The translations under genes were made by a program, and so were the position numbers. 40,926 bases of DNA from Cohnella laeviribosi DSM 21336. GTDB lineage: Bacteria > Bacillota > Bacilli > Paenibacillales > Paenibacillaceae. The stretch covers positions 1-40,926 of the forward strand of contig NZ_KB899842.1 of the NCBI RefSeq assembly GCF_000378425.1, read 5' to 3'. Position 1 is the first letter of the stretch. The number at the start of each line of letters is the position of its first letter. The notes under the pieces are model-generated. The model saw only the letters and a list, made by a program, of their open reading frames with translations. It did no database searches and was not told where the DNA came from. Below, one piece after another: positions 17,742 through 25,592 of this stretch.

Positions 17742-20405
17742 TTATTTCGTAACCGAACCGTCCTTCACTTTGTTACCGTTCAGGTCGGTCAGGTCGGAGC
17801 CGTTGAATTTCACTTCAATGGTTTGAGTAGCACTGAACGTACCTGCTGCAACCGTAATGTTCAGAACATTATCGGACTTACTGTAGCTTTGAGCTCCAGT
17901 GTACTTCGTGCCATTGATGTAGATTTCAACGCCCGTCGTCGGAAGTGCATTAATCGTTTCGCTCAGCGTTACAGCAAGAGCGCTGTCGCTTACAAGAGCG
18001 AGCGATTGTGCAACCGGCTTGGTGTTTTCGGTAAGGTTAATGCTTGCTTGGTAGTATGCGGAGTTAGACGTATTCAGCGTATTGCCATTTTCGTCAACGA
18101 TGTTGACTACTTTGATCAGACGAGTACCGCTAGCGGCGATTGCGCCTTCCGGAAGATCGGCAACAACGGTTTTCTTGTCACCCAGGAAGTAGATGTTCGT
18201 TCCGCTCGGAAGAGCTACGCCGTTAATCAGATACTTGCTAGCATCCAATGCGGCGGTCGTCAGGTTCGCATTGAACTTGAAGGTAAGTTGGCCGTTAGCC
18301 GTTTGCTCAATGCTGTTTACAATTACGCTACCGCTAGTAGCACCAGCCGTAACATTAAACGTTACGGAAGTTTTCGCTACAAGGTTGCCAGCCGCATCCT
18401 TAACGAGACCTGCAGGGATCGAAACTTCGTATTTACCAGTGCCAAGACCGGACACCGCATACTTGATCCAAGCATCTTCACCGCTGTCGCTCGTGTCACC
18501 GTCGTTGTTGGCATCGTACTTGAAGGAACCACCAGTCAACGACCGGTTTTGGTAAACGACAGAGCTGGAATCCGTATACGTATAAGTCGTGTTCGCTACA
18601 GTTCCAGTCGTATCAAGCGCTTCGCTGAATTTGATAGCGACATAGTTGCCATCATACAGCGCGCTCACAACCGTAGGAGCCGTTGTATCTTTGGAAATCG
18701 TTACAGCTTGCGTAAAGTCAGAACCCGTGTTACCAACAAGGTCTTTGTAACCGGAAACTTTAACCGTAATGTTCAGGAACGTCGTCGACGATCCAAGCCA
18801 GCTGCCGACATTATAGGTAGCAACCGTGTTGTCATCGGAGCTAATCGTACCCGGAACCGTGTTACCATTCCAATAAACATTACCGGCATTGCTGATTGCT
18901 TCGCTGAATTTAGCCGTCAGCACACCGCCGTTAACCGTCAGAGAAGTAATCGACGGTGCAACCGTGTCGGAAGGTACATTCAGCGTCGTGTTGTAATCGA
19001 ACAGGTTGTCAGCGGTATCTTGGCCGCCGATCAGGTAGAAGCTGTAGTTCGTGTTGGTCGTCAGGTTGTAGATCTTGATTGCAGTTGCGTCGGCCTCAGT
19101 CGTTCCATCCGTTACCAAGGAGTAGTATACGCCAGTGGAAGCGGAGGAAGACAGAGTTGCGCCGCCCAACGTCAACGTGCCAACCGATTTAACCGGCTCG
19201 CTGAATTTGATCGTAGCCGTCGTACCGGCATATTCTACGCCCGTTACCGACGGGGAAGTCGTATCCGTCAGCAGAATCGGCTCTTTATATGCCGTCAGGG
19301 ATTTGCCGGAAGCGGATTTCAGGGAATCGCTAACCGTCAGCTGCGCATAACGATCCAAACCACCATTTTCTTTAAAGCGGTTGAACGTCAGCGTTACCGT
19401 CGTTTTGTCGTCGCTCAGGGAAGCGGAACGCAAAACCGGTGCACTACCCGAGGAGTTGCCGGACAGCGAATAGTAGCCAAGGTTGTTGTGGCCGCCCGCT
19501 GCCGTACCTGCTTGAACAGCTTTGTTGAACTTGATCGCGATTTGCTTACCGTTCAGAACCGTTGCGGACTCGACTTTGAAACCTGCGACTTCAACAGATT
19601 TCTCCGTGGAAGCTGCAACAGCCGTACCTTTATAAGCAACAACTTTAACGGTATAAGTGCCAACAGCTTGAGCAGCGCTCGTGTAAGTGAACGAGCCGTC
19701 CGCATTCAGCGTAGCAGCTGCTTCGGCAGCCGTGCCAATCGCAACTTTAACACTGTCTACGCCGCCAGCCGTTTTACCCGTTACCGTGATCGTGTCGTCC
19801 GCGTTAACGACGGCCGAAACGTCGGACAGAGGTTGAACTTGGCCGGCCAGGTACAGGTCGTAAGCAACTTCGATCGTTTGACCGCGGGTTGCGTTGGCCT
19901 TGTAGTTCGTCGACGGAAGCTTGAAGCCAGCGTCGATCAGAGCTTGGATGTACGGAGCGGCCCAAGCGGCTGCGCCGTCAACTTTAGCGTCCGTTACCGG
20001 AGCCAGTTTCAGCGCGGAAGCTGCAACTTTGTACACTTCTTGCAGCGTAACCGTTTGTTTCGGACCGAACTTGCCGTTGCCAATGCCGTTTACAAGACCG
20101 GCAGTGGAAGCGGCTTTGATCGCGCCGTACCACCATTGTCCGGCTTTGATGTCGGAGAACGGAGACGGAGCGGAGTTGTCTTCCGACAGACCCAGAACCG
20201 CTACAGCGATCGTAGCGAATTGAGCGCGGGTCAGGTTGTCATCCAGCATGTCGCTGCCCGTCGTGGTGCCTTTCAAAATGCCTTTGTCTTTCAACTGCTG
20301 GTACTTCTGAGCAGTCGTCAGATCATTTTCTGCCGCAGACGCCATGGATGCGAACAAGCCGAATACCAAGGCGATGGCCAGAAGAAGAGACAAACTTTTC
20401 TTCAT
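17742..20405 (-). CDS. S-layer protein with three N-terminal SLH modules and Ig-like repeats
   Basis: Probable major S-layer protein, 887 residues from the ATG at 20405. It has a signal peptide (1-24, cleavage after ASA) and three SLH modules (about 30-73, 82-134, 140-190). The ITRAE-like motifs are LTRAQ (58-62), VTLQE (119-123) and ATRGQ (172-176), two of them degenerate. A Gly/Ala/Thr-rich Ig-like domain follows (about 195-275), then about six related Ig-like units, each with a KFSEA/KFSEP-type strand, ending in LTDLNGNKVKDG. SLH modules bind pyruvylated secondary cell-wall polymer, matching csaB, tagA and tagO upstream. The Ser/Thr-rich repeats offer many O-glycosylation sites. Biased codon use, two candidate promoters, a long leader and a strong terminator suggest high expression. 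A second start at 20480 would add 25 residues. Confidence 0.93.
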   Translation of the reverse strand: MKKSLSLLLAIALVFGLFASMASAAENDLTTAQKYQQLKDKGILKGTTTGSDMLDDNLTRAQFATIAVAVLGLSEDNSAPSPFSDIKAGQWWYGAIKAASTAGLVNGIGNGKFGPKQTVTLQEVYKVAASALKLAPVTDAKVDGAAAWAAPYIQALIDAGFKLPSTNYKANATRGQTIEVAYDLYLAGQVQPLSDVSAVVNADDTITVTGKTAGGVDSVKVAIGTAAEAAATLNADGSFTYTSAAQAVGTYTVKVVAYKGTAVAASTEKSVEVAGFKVESATVLNGKQIAIKFNKAVQAGTAAGGHNNLGYYSLSGNSSGSAPVLRSASLSDDKTTVTLTFNRFKENGGLDRYAQLTVSDSLKSASGKSLTAYKEPILLTDTTSPSVTGVEYAGTTATIKFSEPVKSVGTLTLGGATLSSSASTGVYYSLVTDGTTEADATAIKIYNLTTNTNYSFYLIGGQDTADNLFDYNTTLNVPSDTVAPSITSLTVNGGVLTAKFSEAISNAGNVYWNGNTVPGTISSDDNTVATYNVGSWLGSSTTFLNITVKVSGYKDLVGNTGSDFTQAVTISKDTTAPTVVSALYDGNYVAIKFSEALDTTGTVANTTYTYTDSSSVVYQNRSLTGGSFKYDANNDGDTSDSGEDAWIKYAVSGLGTGKYEVSIPAGLVKDAAGNLVAKTSVTFNVTAGATSGSVIVNSIEQTANGQLTFKFNANLTTAALDASKYLINGVALPSGTNIYFLGDKKTVVADLPEGAIAASGTRLIKVVNIVDENGNTLNTSNSAYYQASINLTENTKPVAQSLALVSDSALAVTLSETINALPTTGVEIYINGTKYTGAQSYSKSDNVLNITVAAGTFSATQTIEVKFNGSDLTDLNGNKVKDGSVTK

Positions 20406-20416
20406 AACCTTTTTTT

Positions 20417-20500
20417 CTCCTCCTTGAAAAGGACTCTGTTGTGTTGCTTTGTTCAAAGATGGGTAGCTCGAATCTCTCATCTGCGTTTCACCCCCTCTCC
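20417..20500 (-). promoter_or_regulatory. Tandem in-frame ribosome-binding sites of the S-layer gene
   Basis: Two strong sites precede the signal peptide. The upstream one, GGAGAGGGGGTGA (complement of 20488-20500), lies 7 nt before an ATG at 20480. The other, AAGGAGGAG (complement of 20417-20425), lies 11 nt before the ATG at 20405. Both ATGs are in one open frame, 25 codons apart. Tandem starts have been described for the Brevibacillus cell-wall protein operon. Confidence 0.7.
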
Positions 20501-20624
20501 GGAGTTGAGCATTGTCTATAATTGATGTCTGCAAGCATGACTATGTAGTAGAGACATGTCGCAGAAACTCGTAATCTGGCAAATACAAACGCAAAACAGG
20601 CAGGTAAAAGATGCCACTTTACTC

Positions 20625-20653
20625 ATTATACATGGGCAATACCCCAGCGTAAA
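20625..20653 (-). promoter_or_regulatory. Proximal candidate S-layer promoter (TTTACG-17-TATAAT)
   Basis: On the minus strand TTTACG (4 of 6 to the sigma-A -35) lies 17 nt before a perfect TATAAT -10. It is the best promoter match in the S-layer leader, with a start site near 20618. The same two hexamers at the same spacing occur before pgsA. Confidence 0.65.
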
Positions 20654-20850
20654 GAGAATTTTCCTCCGAAATCGCTAGATTGTAGGTCCTTGATCCCTCT
20701 AAGTAATCACATGATGTTAGACGTCCGACCGCCAAAAAAGTTGCGGACTTTTATTAAAAAACCTAAATTTTTCTCCGAGTTCGTCCTCATTCGAAAAAAA
20801 CGTCAGTGCCAATCGCGAAAGTATGTATACGTAAATAGGGACCGATTTCT

Positions 20851-20879
20851 AGTATAGCTTGTACAGACGGATTCGTCAT
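20851..20879 (-). promoter_or_regulatory. Distal candidate S-layer promoter (ATGACG-17-TATACT)
   Basis: On the minus strand ATGACG (4 of 6) lies 17 nt before TATACT (5 of 6). It is about 65 nt past the terminator of the preceding gene and would give a long 5' leader. Multiple promoters are common before highly expressed S-layer genes. Confidence 0.5.
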
Positions 20880-20950
20880 TGCCTAACTTTTTCCTGCCGC
20901 AAGACGGTTGCAGAACATGTTCAATGGAGAAACATGTTCGACGAAGAAAA

Positions 20951-20976
20951 AGAAGGCCGACGAGCCAGGCCGGCCT
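20951..20976 (-). terminator. Intrinsic terminator after the larger SLH gene
   Basis: A GC-rich stem AGGCCG/CGGCCT (20954-20959, 20971-20976) is followed on the minus strand by TCTTTTTC, 10 nt past the stop codon. It separates the two SLH genes into different transcripts. Confidence 0.75.
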
Positions 20977-20986
20977 CTCCTTCCTG

Positions 20987-23900
20987 CTAGCTCAGGTTTT
21001 TCGGGAACATGCTCGTGCTCTTCTTGAACAGCTCGACCGCGATCTTGCCCGCCTCCGCGCGCGTCATCGTGGCTTTCGGGTTGAAGTTGTACGCGGTTTT
21101 GTTCGAGCCCGGCACGGTGACCGGAGACCCGACCATGATTTTCGCGCTGTTTACGGCGCTGACGGCCGGTCTCGCGTAGTACTGGATTTGCGAAGAATCC
21201 AGGAACGCCTTGGAAAGGGCCGCCTCCAGCTTGCTGTCGTTCGCGGCCAGTTTAAGCTCCAGCGCCCTGGCGATCATGACCGCGGCCTGTTCGCGGGTCA
21301 GGCTCTGGTCCGGAGCAAAGAAGCCCTCGGAAATCCCGTTGACGATCCCCGCCCTGGCCGCCGTCTCGATGCTGGCGTAATCCCATGTGCCCGAAGCGGC
21401 GGTCGGCACGACGTCATAGAACGTCTGATTGTCGTCGTAGTTGAGCGGAATGTTCAGCCCTTTGACGATCAGCGTCGCAAACTCCCCGCGGGTCGTCAGG
21501 TCGTCGGCGCCGAATTCGCTCACCCGCAAGTTGGTCATGATGCCTTTGGCATACAGCGCGTTCAAGATATTGCGGGCCCACGTGTGGTTCGTCACGTCGC
21601 TGAAGCCTTTGTTCAATTTCATGACCTTGTAGTAGCCAAAGTCGTCGAAAGGCACGGTAATGGTATGGTTTTTCGTATTGACTTCGCCGCCGATATTTTT
21701 CCACTCGCCGTCCGTATACTTGAACACGGTAAGCGTGGTGCCGGCGTCTTCAACGACATTGGCGTCGTAAGTGAGCGTCAGTTGGCCGCGGTTGGACGGC
21801 ACGATTTTGCGCGTTCCCTGGAAATCGTCGGGGAAGTTGCCGACCAGCGAATACGGGGGCAGCCCGTTGGTCGCCGGGTGAGTTGCATCCTCGCCCAAGC
21901 CGCCGTTGATCCAGTAGATTTTGGACACCAGCGTGAAATTGCTCGTGTTGGTCGTGCTCAGAAACCGGGTCTTCAGGTATTCCGGAATTTTGACCGTAAT
22001 GCTGCCGTTCTCCGAACGTCCGTCCGGATCCCGGTTGATGATGTTGCCGTAGTCATTGCGCCGTTCCACGACTCCGTCCGCCGGATCGGCAATGCCGAAC
22101 AGCAGCTTCGCATCCGTGTAATACTTCGTCACGCCGTTGCTGTCCTGGGCGGCCGATTTCATGACGGTTCCTTTCGGGAACGTCAGGGACAACGTCTTGT
22201 TGAATACGGAGTGCTTGGTCGACAGCGGCTCCATATACTGGGCGTCGACCTGCACGGTGCCGGTGTAATAGACATTAATGGTATCGTTGATCGACGAGCC
22301 TTCCCGCACGATCTGGATTTTGATCGCGTTGTTCTTGTTCTCTTTCAGACCGATATAGTCATAAATGAAACGGTCCTCGAAGTCCGAACGCCGCTTCGCT
22401 TCGGCGCCGTTAATCAGCACCTTCGACGCGCCCTCGGCCTCGATGTCGAAGTGAATGAAGTTTTTGTTCACGACGATCTGGTTGCCTACGGTCGGCTGCG
22501 GCGACAGCACACGGTAGGACGAAGCTTCGCGTACGATCTGCAGCTTCTGCGTCGTGCGCGCGCCCGTCGAATTAATCAGCTCGAGGTTGTACGTGTGCGT
22601 TCCCGGTTCCGTAAACTTCAGCCCTCGGACCCGCACGATGAAATCGTCCCCGTCGCCGGCGTAATCGTAGTAGATGGGCTCGCCGTCGATCGGGCTCGGG
22701 ATCTGGGAAGTGACCTGCGAAGGCGGCACCAGATCCAGGCTCAGGAACGTGGTTGTCCCGAAATTCAGATTCAGCTTCGTCGCGCCGCTGCCGCGCAGCA
22801 CGATGTCATACGTCGTCTCGCTCGTGACGTACTGTCCGCCGGTGTAAACGAAATCGGTCGACAGCGCAAAAATTTTCGAGAGAACCTCATCGCTGAAGTT
22901 CGACGTATCCGTGGACGGGAACGGCTCCCGATTCTCGACCGAAGTCGGATGGAACCTTTCGATCGTCGAGACGTTCGTATCGATGATGTAAATTTTAAGC
23001 TGCTTCGTAATCTCCTGCTTGTGGCCGGACGCGTCAAGCGTAACGCCTTTGAACAAAATCGTGTTTTGGCCGTAGACAAGCGGCCCTTCGTTGCGAATAA
23101 AGAGCGTAAGATCAAAGGCGTATTCGCTTTTTCCCGGAACCGGAGCGATGCCCAGGTCCGTTTGCGGGCCGTTGACGTCGCCGTCGTTCGTCATATCGTT
23201 GCCGTTGACGAAGTACTGCGCGCTTTCCAGGTTCTCGAACCCGATGAATTTCCCCTTGATGTTCAACGTGTTCGAGCTGTTCTTGGAGTTGAACGTATAC
23301 GTTTGTCCGTCGTAGAGATTTTCTACATAAATATAGCTTTTCGAAGCGTAAGTGATCGTTGCGTTATAAGAGGCGGTAGAGCCGTCGTAATAAAACTTGA
23401 CCTGCTGGATGCCGCTGGCAAAGCCCGTAACCTGAAAAACCTCTTCGTAAAGACCCAAGCTGCTGTTGTAAGTGCTGTCTACAATTTCCGCCAGATTCAC
23501 GGACGTATTGCTGAGCGGCAGATAGTCGCCCTTCAGATCCTTGCCCGCCGCGCTTTTTTCCGTGCGAACAAGAATATAAAAGCTCGATCCCGATACTTCC
23601 GCTCCGTTCAGAGGCACTTTGCTTACCGTTTTCAGATCGGCCCCGGACGTATAATCCGGCAAATAATACATTTCCTTAATGGCGATGTCGCCCGGCAAAA
23701 ACTTGAACTTCCCTTCATACCCGTACGAAGTTCCGTTATAAACGACAACCAGGTCGACCGTTTGGTTGGCGTCTACGACAGAGCCCGTCGTTTTAAACGC
23801 AAAAGAAGGGAGCTCGAACGTCACGAGACGGTACGCCGCCGTCACGCCGTCCACGCCGGGAATTTCCGTTTCGTCCGATACATAGCTCGCCTGAATAGGC

Positions 23901-24880
23901 TGGGCCGCCGACCCGTTGATGCTGTAAGTCGCATTGTCCTTAAACGGGGTTGCGTTGTACGGCACCAGGATTTGCGCCCTGATTTTGCCGCTTTGCGGAG
24001 GGGTCGTCGAGCCGTCCGTCAAGGTCGGCACGTTGTTCAGAAGCGAATATTCGGTCCCCGAGCCCCCGTCCTGCACGATGCCCAGTTTCGTAAAGGGCTG
24101 ATCCCTGTCGAAATAGTAGAGCGTCCGCGTCACGATAATCGAGTCCGCGCCGTTGGAAACCTTGAACGTCAGCGTATTGAGGCCGGATGCGAGATCCAGC
24201 GTCGGCGTGTAAAACGTTCCGTCCGACAGCAGGGACGTGACGATCGACGTGCCGCCGTTCAGGCTGTAGGTGACGCTGGTCGCATTTTTGACCGAACCTT
24301 GGATGGAAACGTTCTTTTTGTCTACGACAACCTGCGTGCCCTCGTTCAGCACGATCGTGCCCGCAGAGCTGCCCATAACCTTGATGTTTTGCACGTAAGG
24401 CACGGCGTCGTACAGCACATAGAAGGTGTCGGACCGTTCTACGTTGCCTTGCATGCCGGTGAAGGTGATTTTATTGAAGCCGGCGAAAAGCGGGAGATTG
24501 CTAGCCGTAAAGCGGTTGGTCGTACCGGCATCCGCCGTCACCGCGCTCGTCACGACGTGGGCCGGGTCCGTCACATACCGGGTCGTTCCCGACGATGTGT
24601 CGGCCGTCAGCATTTCGACCTTGACCGTCATGCTGGTCGACGTAACGTAAGAGTACGTACCGGTAATGGTAATCGTACCCGTGGTCGTCAAATACACGTT
24701 ATCCCGCGTAATGATATTGGGACCTTCCGTTGACAGCTGCGCCGTATTGTTGAGAGATGCGATATCCGGAATAAAATACGTGGATGCCGCACTGGCTTTC
24801 TGGGCAACCCCGAACGGGAACAACGTTACCACGAGGGCGGCAACCATAAGCCATACGAGTGCCCGCTTGCTGCGTTGCAT
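20987..24880 (-). CDS. Large surface protein with three C-terminal SLH modules
   Basis: A 1297-residue exported cell-wall protein. It has a signal peptide of about 30 residues (MQRSKRALVWLMVAALVV start, Ala-rich cleavage region), then about 1050 residues of beta-rich modules resembling bacterial Ig-like domains; these carry recurring hydrophobic segments such as LNTLTFKVSNG and NKITFTG. Three SLH modules (about 1091-1297) close it, with TTRGE (1129-1133), LTREQ (1194-1198) and MTRAE (1272-1276), all near-canonical. SLH modules should hold it non-covalently on pyruvylated wall polymer. The ATG at 24880 is preferred over an upstream in-frame start because AAAGGAGAG precedes it by about 10 nt. 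It lies between the wall-polymer genes and the S-layer gene. Ligand or enzymatic role is not evident. Confidence 0.92.
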   Translation of the reverse strand: MQRSKRALVWLMVAALVVTLFPFGVAQKASAASTYFIPDIASLNNTAQLSTEGPNIITRDNVYLTTTGTITITGTYSYVTSTSMTVKVEMLTADTSSGTTRYVTDPAHVVTSAVTADAGTTNRFTASNLPLFAGFNKITFTGMQGNVERSDTFYVLYDAVPYVQNIKVMGSSAGTIVLNEGTQVVVDKKNVSIQGSVKNATSVTYSLNGGTSIVTSLLSDGTFYTPTLDLASGLNTLTFKVSNGADSIIVTRTLYYFDRDQPFTKLGIVQDGGSGTEYSLLNNVPTLTDGSTTPPQSGKIRAQILVPYNATPFKDNATYSINGSAAQPIQASYVSDETEIPGVDGVTAAYRLVTFELPSFAFKTTGSVVDANQTVDLVVVYNGTSYGYEGKFKFLPGDIAIKEMYYLPDYTSGADLKTVSKVPLNGAEVSGSSFYILVRTEKSAAGKDLKGDYLPLSNTSVNLAEIVDSTYNSSLGLYEEVFQVTGFASGIQQVKFYYDGSTASYNATITYASKSYIYVENLYDGQTYTFNSKNSSNTLNIKGKFIGFENLESAQYFVNGNDMTNDGDVNGPQTDLGIAPVPGKSEYAFDLTLFIRNEGPLVYGQNTILFKGVTLDASGHKQEITKQLKIYIIDTNVSTIERFHPTSVENREPFPSTDTSNFSDEVLSKIFALSTDFVYTGGQYVTSETTYDIVLRGSGATKLNLNFGTTTFLSLDLVPPSQVTSQIPSPIDGEPIYYDYAGDGDDFIVRVRGLKFTEPGTHTYNLELINSTGARTTQKLQIVREASSYRVLSPQPTVGNQIVVNKNFIHFDIEAEGASKVLINGAEAKRRSDFEDRFIYDYIGLKENKNNAIKIQIVREGSSINDTINVYYTGTVQVDAQYMEPLSTKHSVFNKTLSLTFPKGTVMKSAAQDSNGVTKYYTDAKLLFGIADPADGVVERRNDYGNIINRDPDGRSENGSITVKIPEYLKTRFLSTTNTSNFTLVSKIYWINGGLGEDATHPATNGLPPYSLVGNFPDDFQGTRKIVPSNRGQLTLTYDANVVEDAGTTLTVFKYTDGEWKNIGGEVNTKNHTITVPFDDFGYYKVMKLNKGFSDVTNHTWARNILNALYAKGIMTNLRVSEFGADDLTTRGEFATLIVKGLNIPLNYDDNQTFYDVVPTAASGTWDYASIETAARAGIVNGISEGFFAPDQSLTREQAAVMIARALELKLAANDSKLEAALSKAFLDSSQIQYYARPAVSAVNSAKIMVGSPVTVPGSNKTAYNFNPKATMTRAEAGKIAVELFKKSTSMFPKNLS

Positions 24881-25110
24881 GTGACAATCTCTCCTTTTTA
24901 CCGTTTCTGACGCCATAAAAACATAAGATACTTCTATCTATCGGCACAAAGCGCTTCAATCTTTAGGTTTTACGGCGTTTTTTCATAAAATCTCGGAAAA
25001 GTCGGACTCGCCCGCGCTCCGGGATCGGGGCCGGAAAAACGAGCGGAAACGGCACGGTAACGCTCCGTATCAGAAGGCGAGCGGTTCGGCTCTTTCTCCG
25101 GGCTTGGATC

Positions 25111-25290
25111 GCCGTTTCTCCAGTTGCCTCAAATGCAATTGGAGAGCCCGGCCGCCGTTTTTTTGCCCATGCAGTTGCCTTTACGGCACTTATTCGATCC
25201 GTTCGTCCGAAAATTCGGCGCGACGCGAAGTTTAGTTGCATCTATGGCGCTTCGCTCGGTCAATTCCCCGAAAAGGAGACTGCAATTGCT
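25111..25290. repeat. Degenerate intergenic repeat block
   Basis: The minus strand contains AGGCAACTG followed by AAACGGCG twice (within 25111-25130 and 25152-25180, spacings of 3 and 10 nt). Further GCAATTGCA, ATGCAACT and CAATTGCAT words lie nearby (25134-25140, 25234-25243, 25280-25289). It resembles a non-coding interspersed repeat, but this single window cannot show other genomic copies. Confidence 0.4.
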
Positions 25291-25416
25291 ATAAAGTCAC
25301 TTTCGTTCCGGATCTTCGAAGATCCGCACGATCGGCAACCCCCGCATGCAGTACCGGGCCGAAATCGCAGCTTCCGAGACGCGCAATGCGGGGCAACGGC
25401 GGACGAGCCGGACGGC

Positions 25417-25465
25417 AAAAACAAAACCGGAGGCGCTCTTCTCCTCGGAAAGCGCATCCGGTTAA
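25417..25465 (-). terminator. Second, distal terminator hairpin beyond tagO
   Basis: AACCGGA-x-GCGCT pairs with AGCGC-x-TCCGGTT (25425-25463) with one internal mismatch and a 13-nt loop, followed on the minus strand by TTGTTTTTG. It stands about 85 nt beyond the first terminator in the same direction. Confidence 0.7.
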
Positions 25466-25548
25466 GCGGAGATGACTTGTATACGATTTGGAAACGATTG
25501 GGGGCGATTCGGATAAGGATAAACGGAATGTTTACCGCTCTCCATCGT

Positions 25549-25573
25549 AAAAAAACCGAAGCCGCGCTTCGGG
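25549..25573 (-). terminator. Intrinsic terminator of tagO
   Basis: A perfect 7-bp stem CCGAAGC/GCTTCGG with a 3-nt loop runs straight into seven T on the minus strand, 20 nt past the tagO stop codon. Confidence 0.95.
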
Positions 25574-25592
25574 ATCATTGTCCAAGCAAACG

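Larger units (their letters stand above)
20406..20986 (-). other. Long leader and control region of the S-layer gene
   Basis: This 581-nt stretch has no separate gene. It holds the tandem ribosome-binding sites, two candidate promoters (20625-20653 and 20851-20879) and a GTCCG/CGGAC hairpin near 20720-20747 between them. A perfect 9-bp inverted repeat, GAACATGTT/AACATGTTC (20913-20921 and 20931-20939), and the terminator of the preceding SLH gene complete it. A transcript from the distal promoter would carry a leader of about 440 nt, one from the proximal promoter about 210 nt. Confidence 0.7.
24881..25592. other. Long intergenic region with tandem terminators and degenerate repeats
   Basis: No gene is supported in these 712 nt. 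Next to tagO are two terminator hairpins (25549-25573 and 25417-25463). Between about 25110 and 25290 is a block of related words (TTGCA/TGCAA, CAGTTGCCT) that looks like a degenerate interspersed repeat. Open frames here are basic, low-complexity and lack ribosome-binding sites. A promoter for the SLH gene is expected between 24881 and 25000, but no strong -35/-10 pair was found. Confidence 0.6.

Noticed and set aside
17823..20525. 900-codon open frame on the plus strand, opposite the S-layer gene
   Set aside because: It mirrors the biased codon use of the S-layer gene, its product is Arg/Asn/Val-rich and unlike any family, and the minus-strand frame has SLH modules, a signal peptide and proper translation signals.
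20913..20939. GAACATGTTC palindromes considered as LexA boxes
   Set aside because: The Bacillus SOS box needs four bases between GAAC and GTTC; here there are two, and no DNA-repair gene is adjacent.
20879..24733. 1284-codon open frame on the plus strand, opposite the larger SLH gene
   Set aside because: Antisense shadow of a GC-rich gene: extreme Arg/His/Val composition, no motifs, no ribosome-binding site. The minus-strand protein is well supported.
24963..25241. 92-codon basic minus-strand frame
   Set aside because: No ribosome-binding site, low-complexity basic product, and it overlaps the degenerate repeat block.
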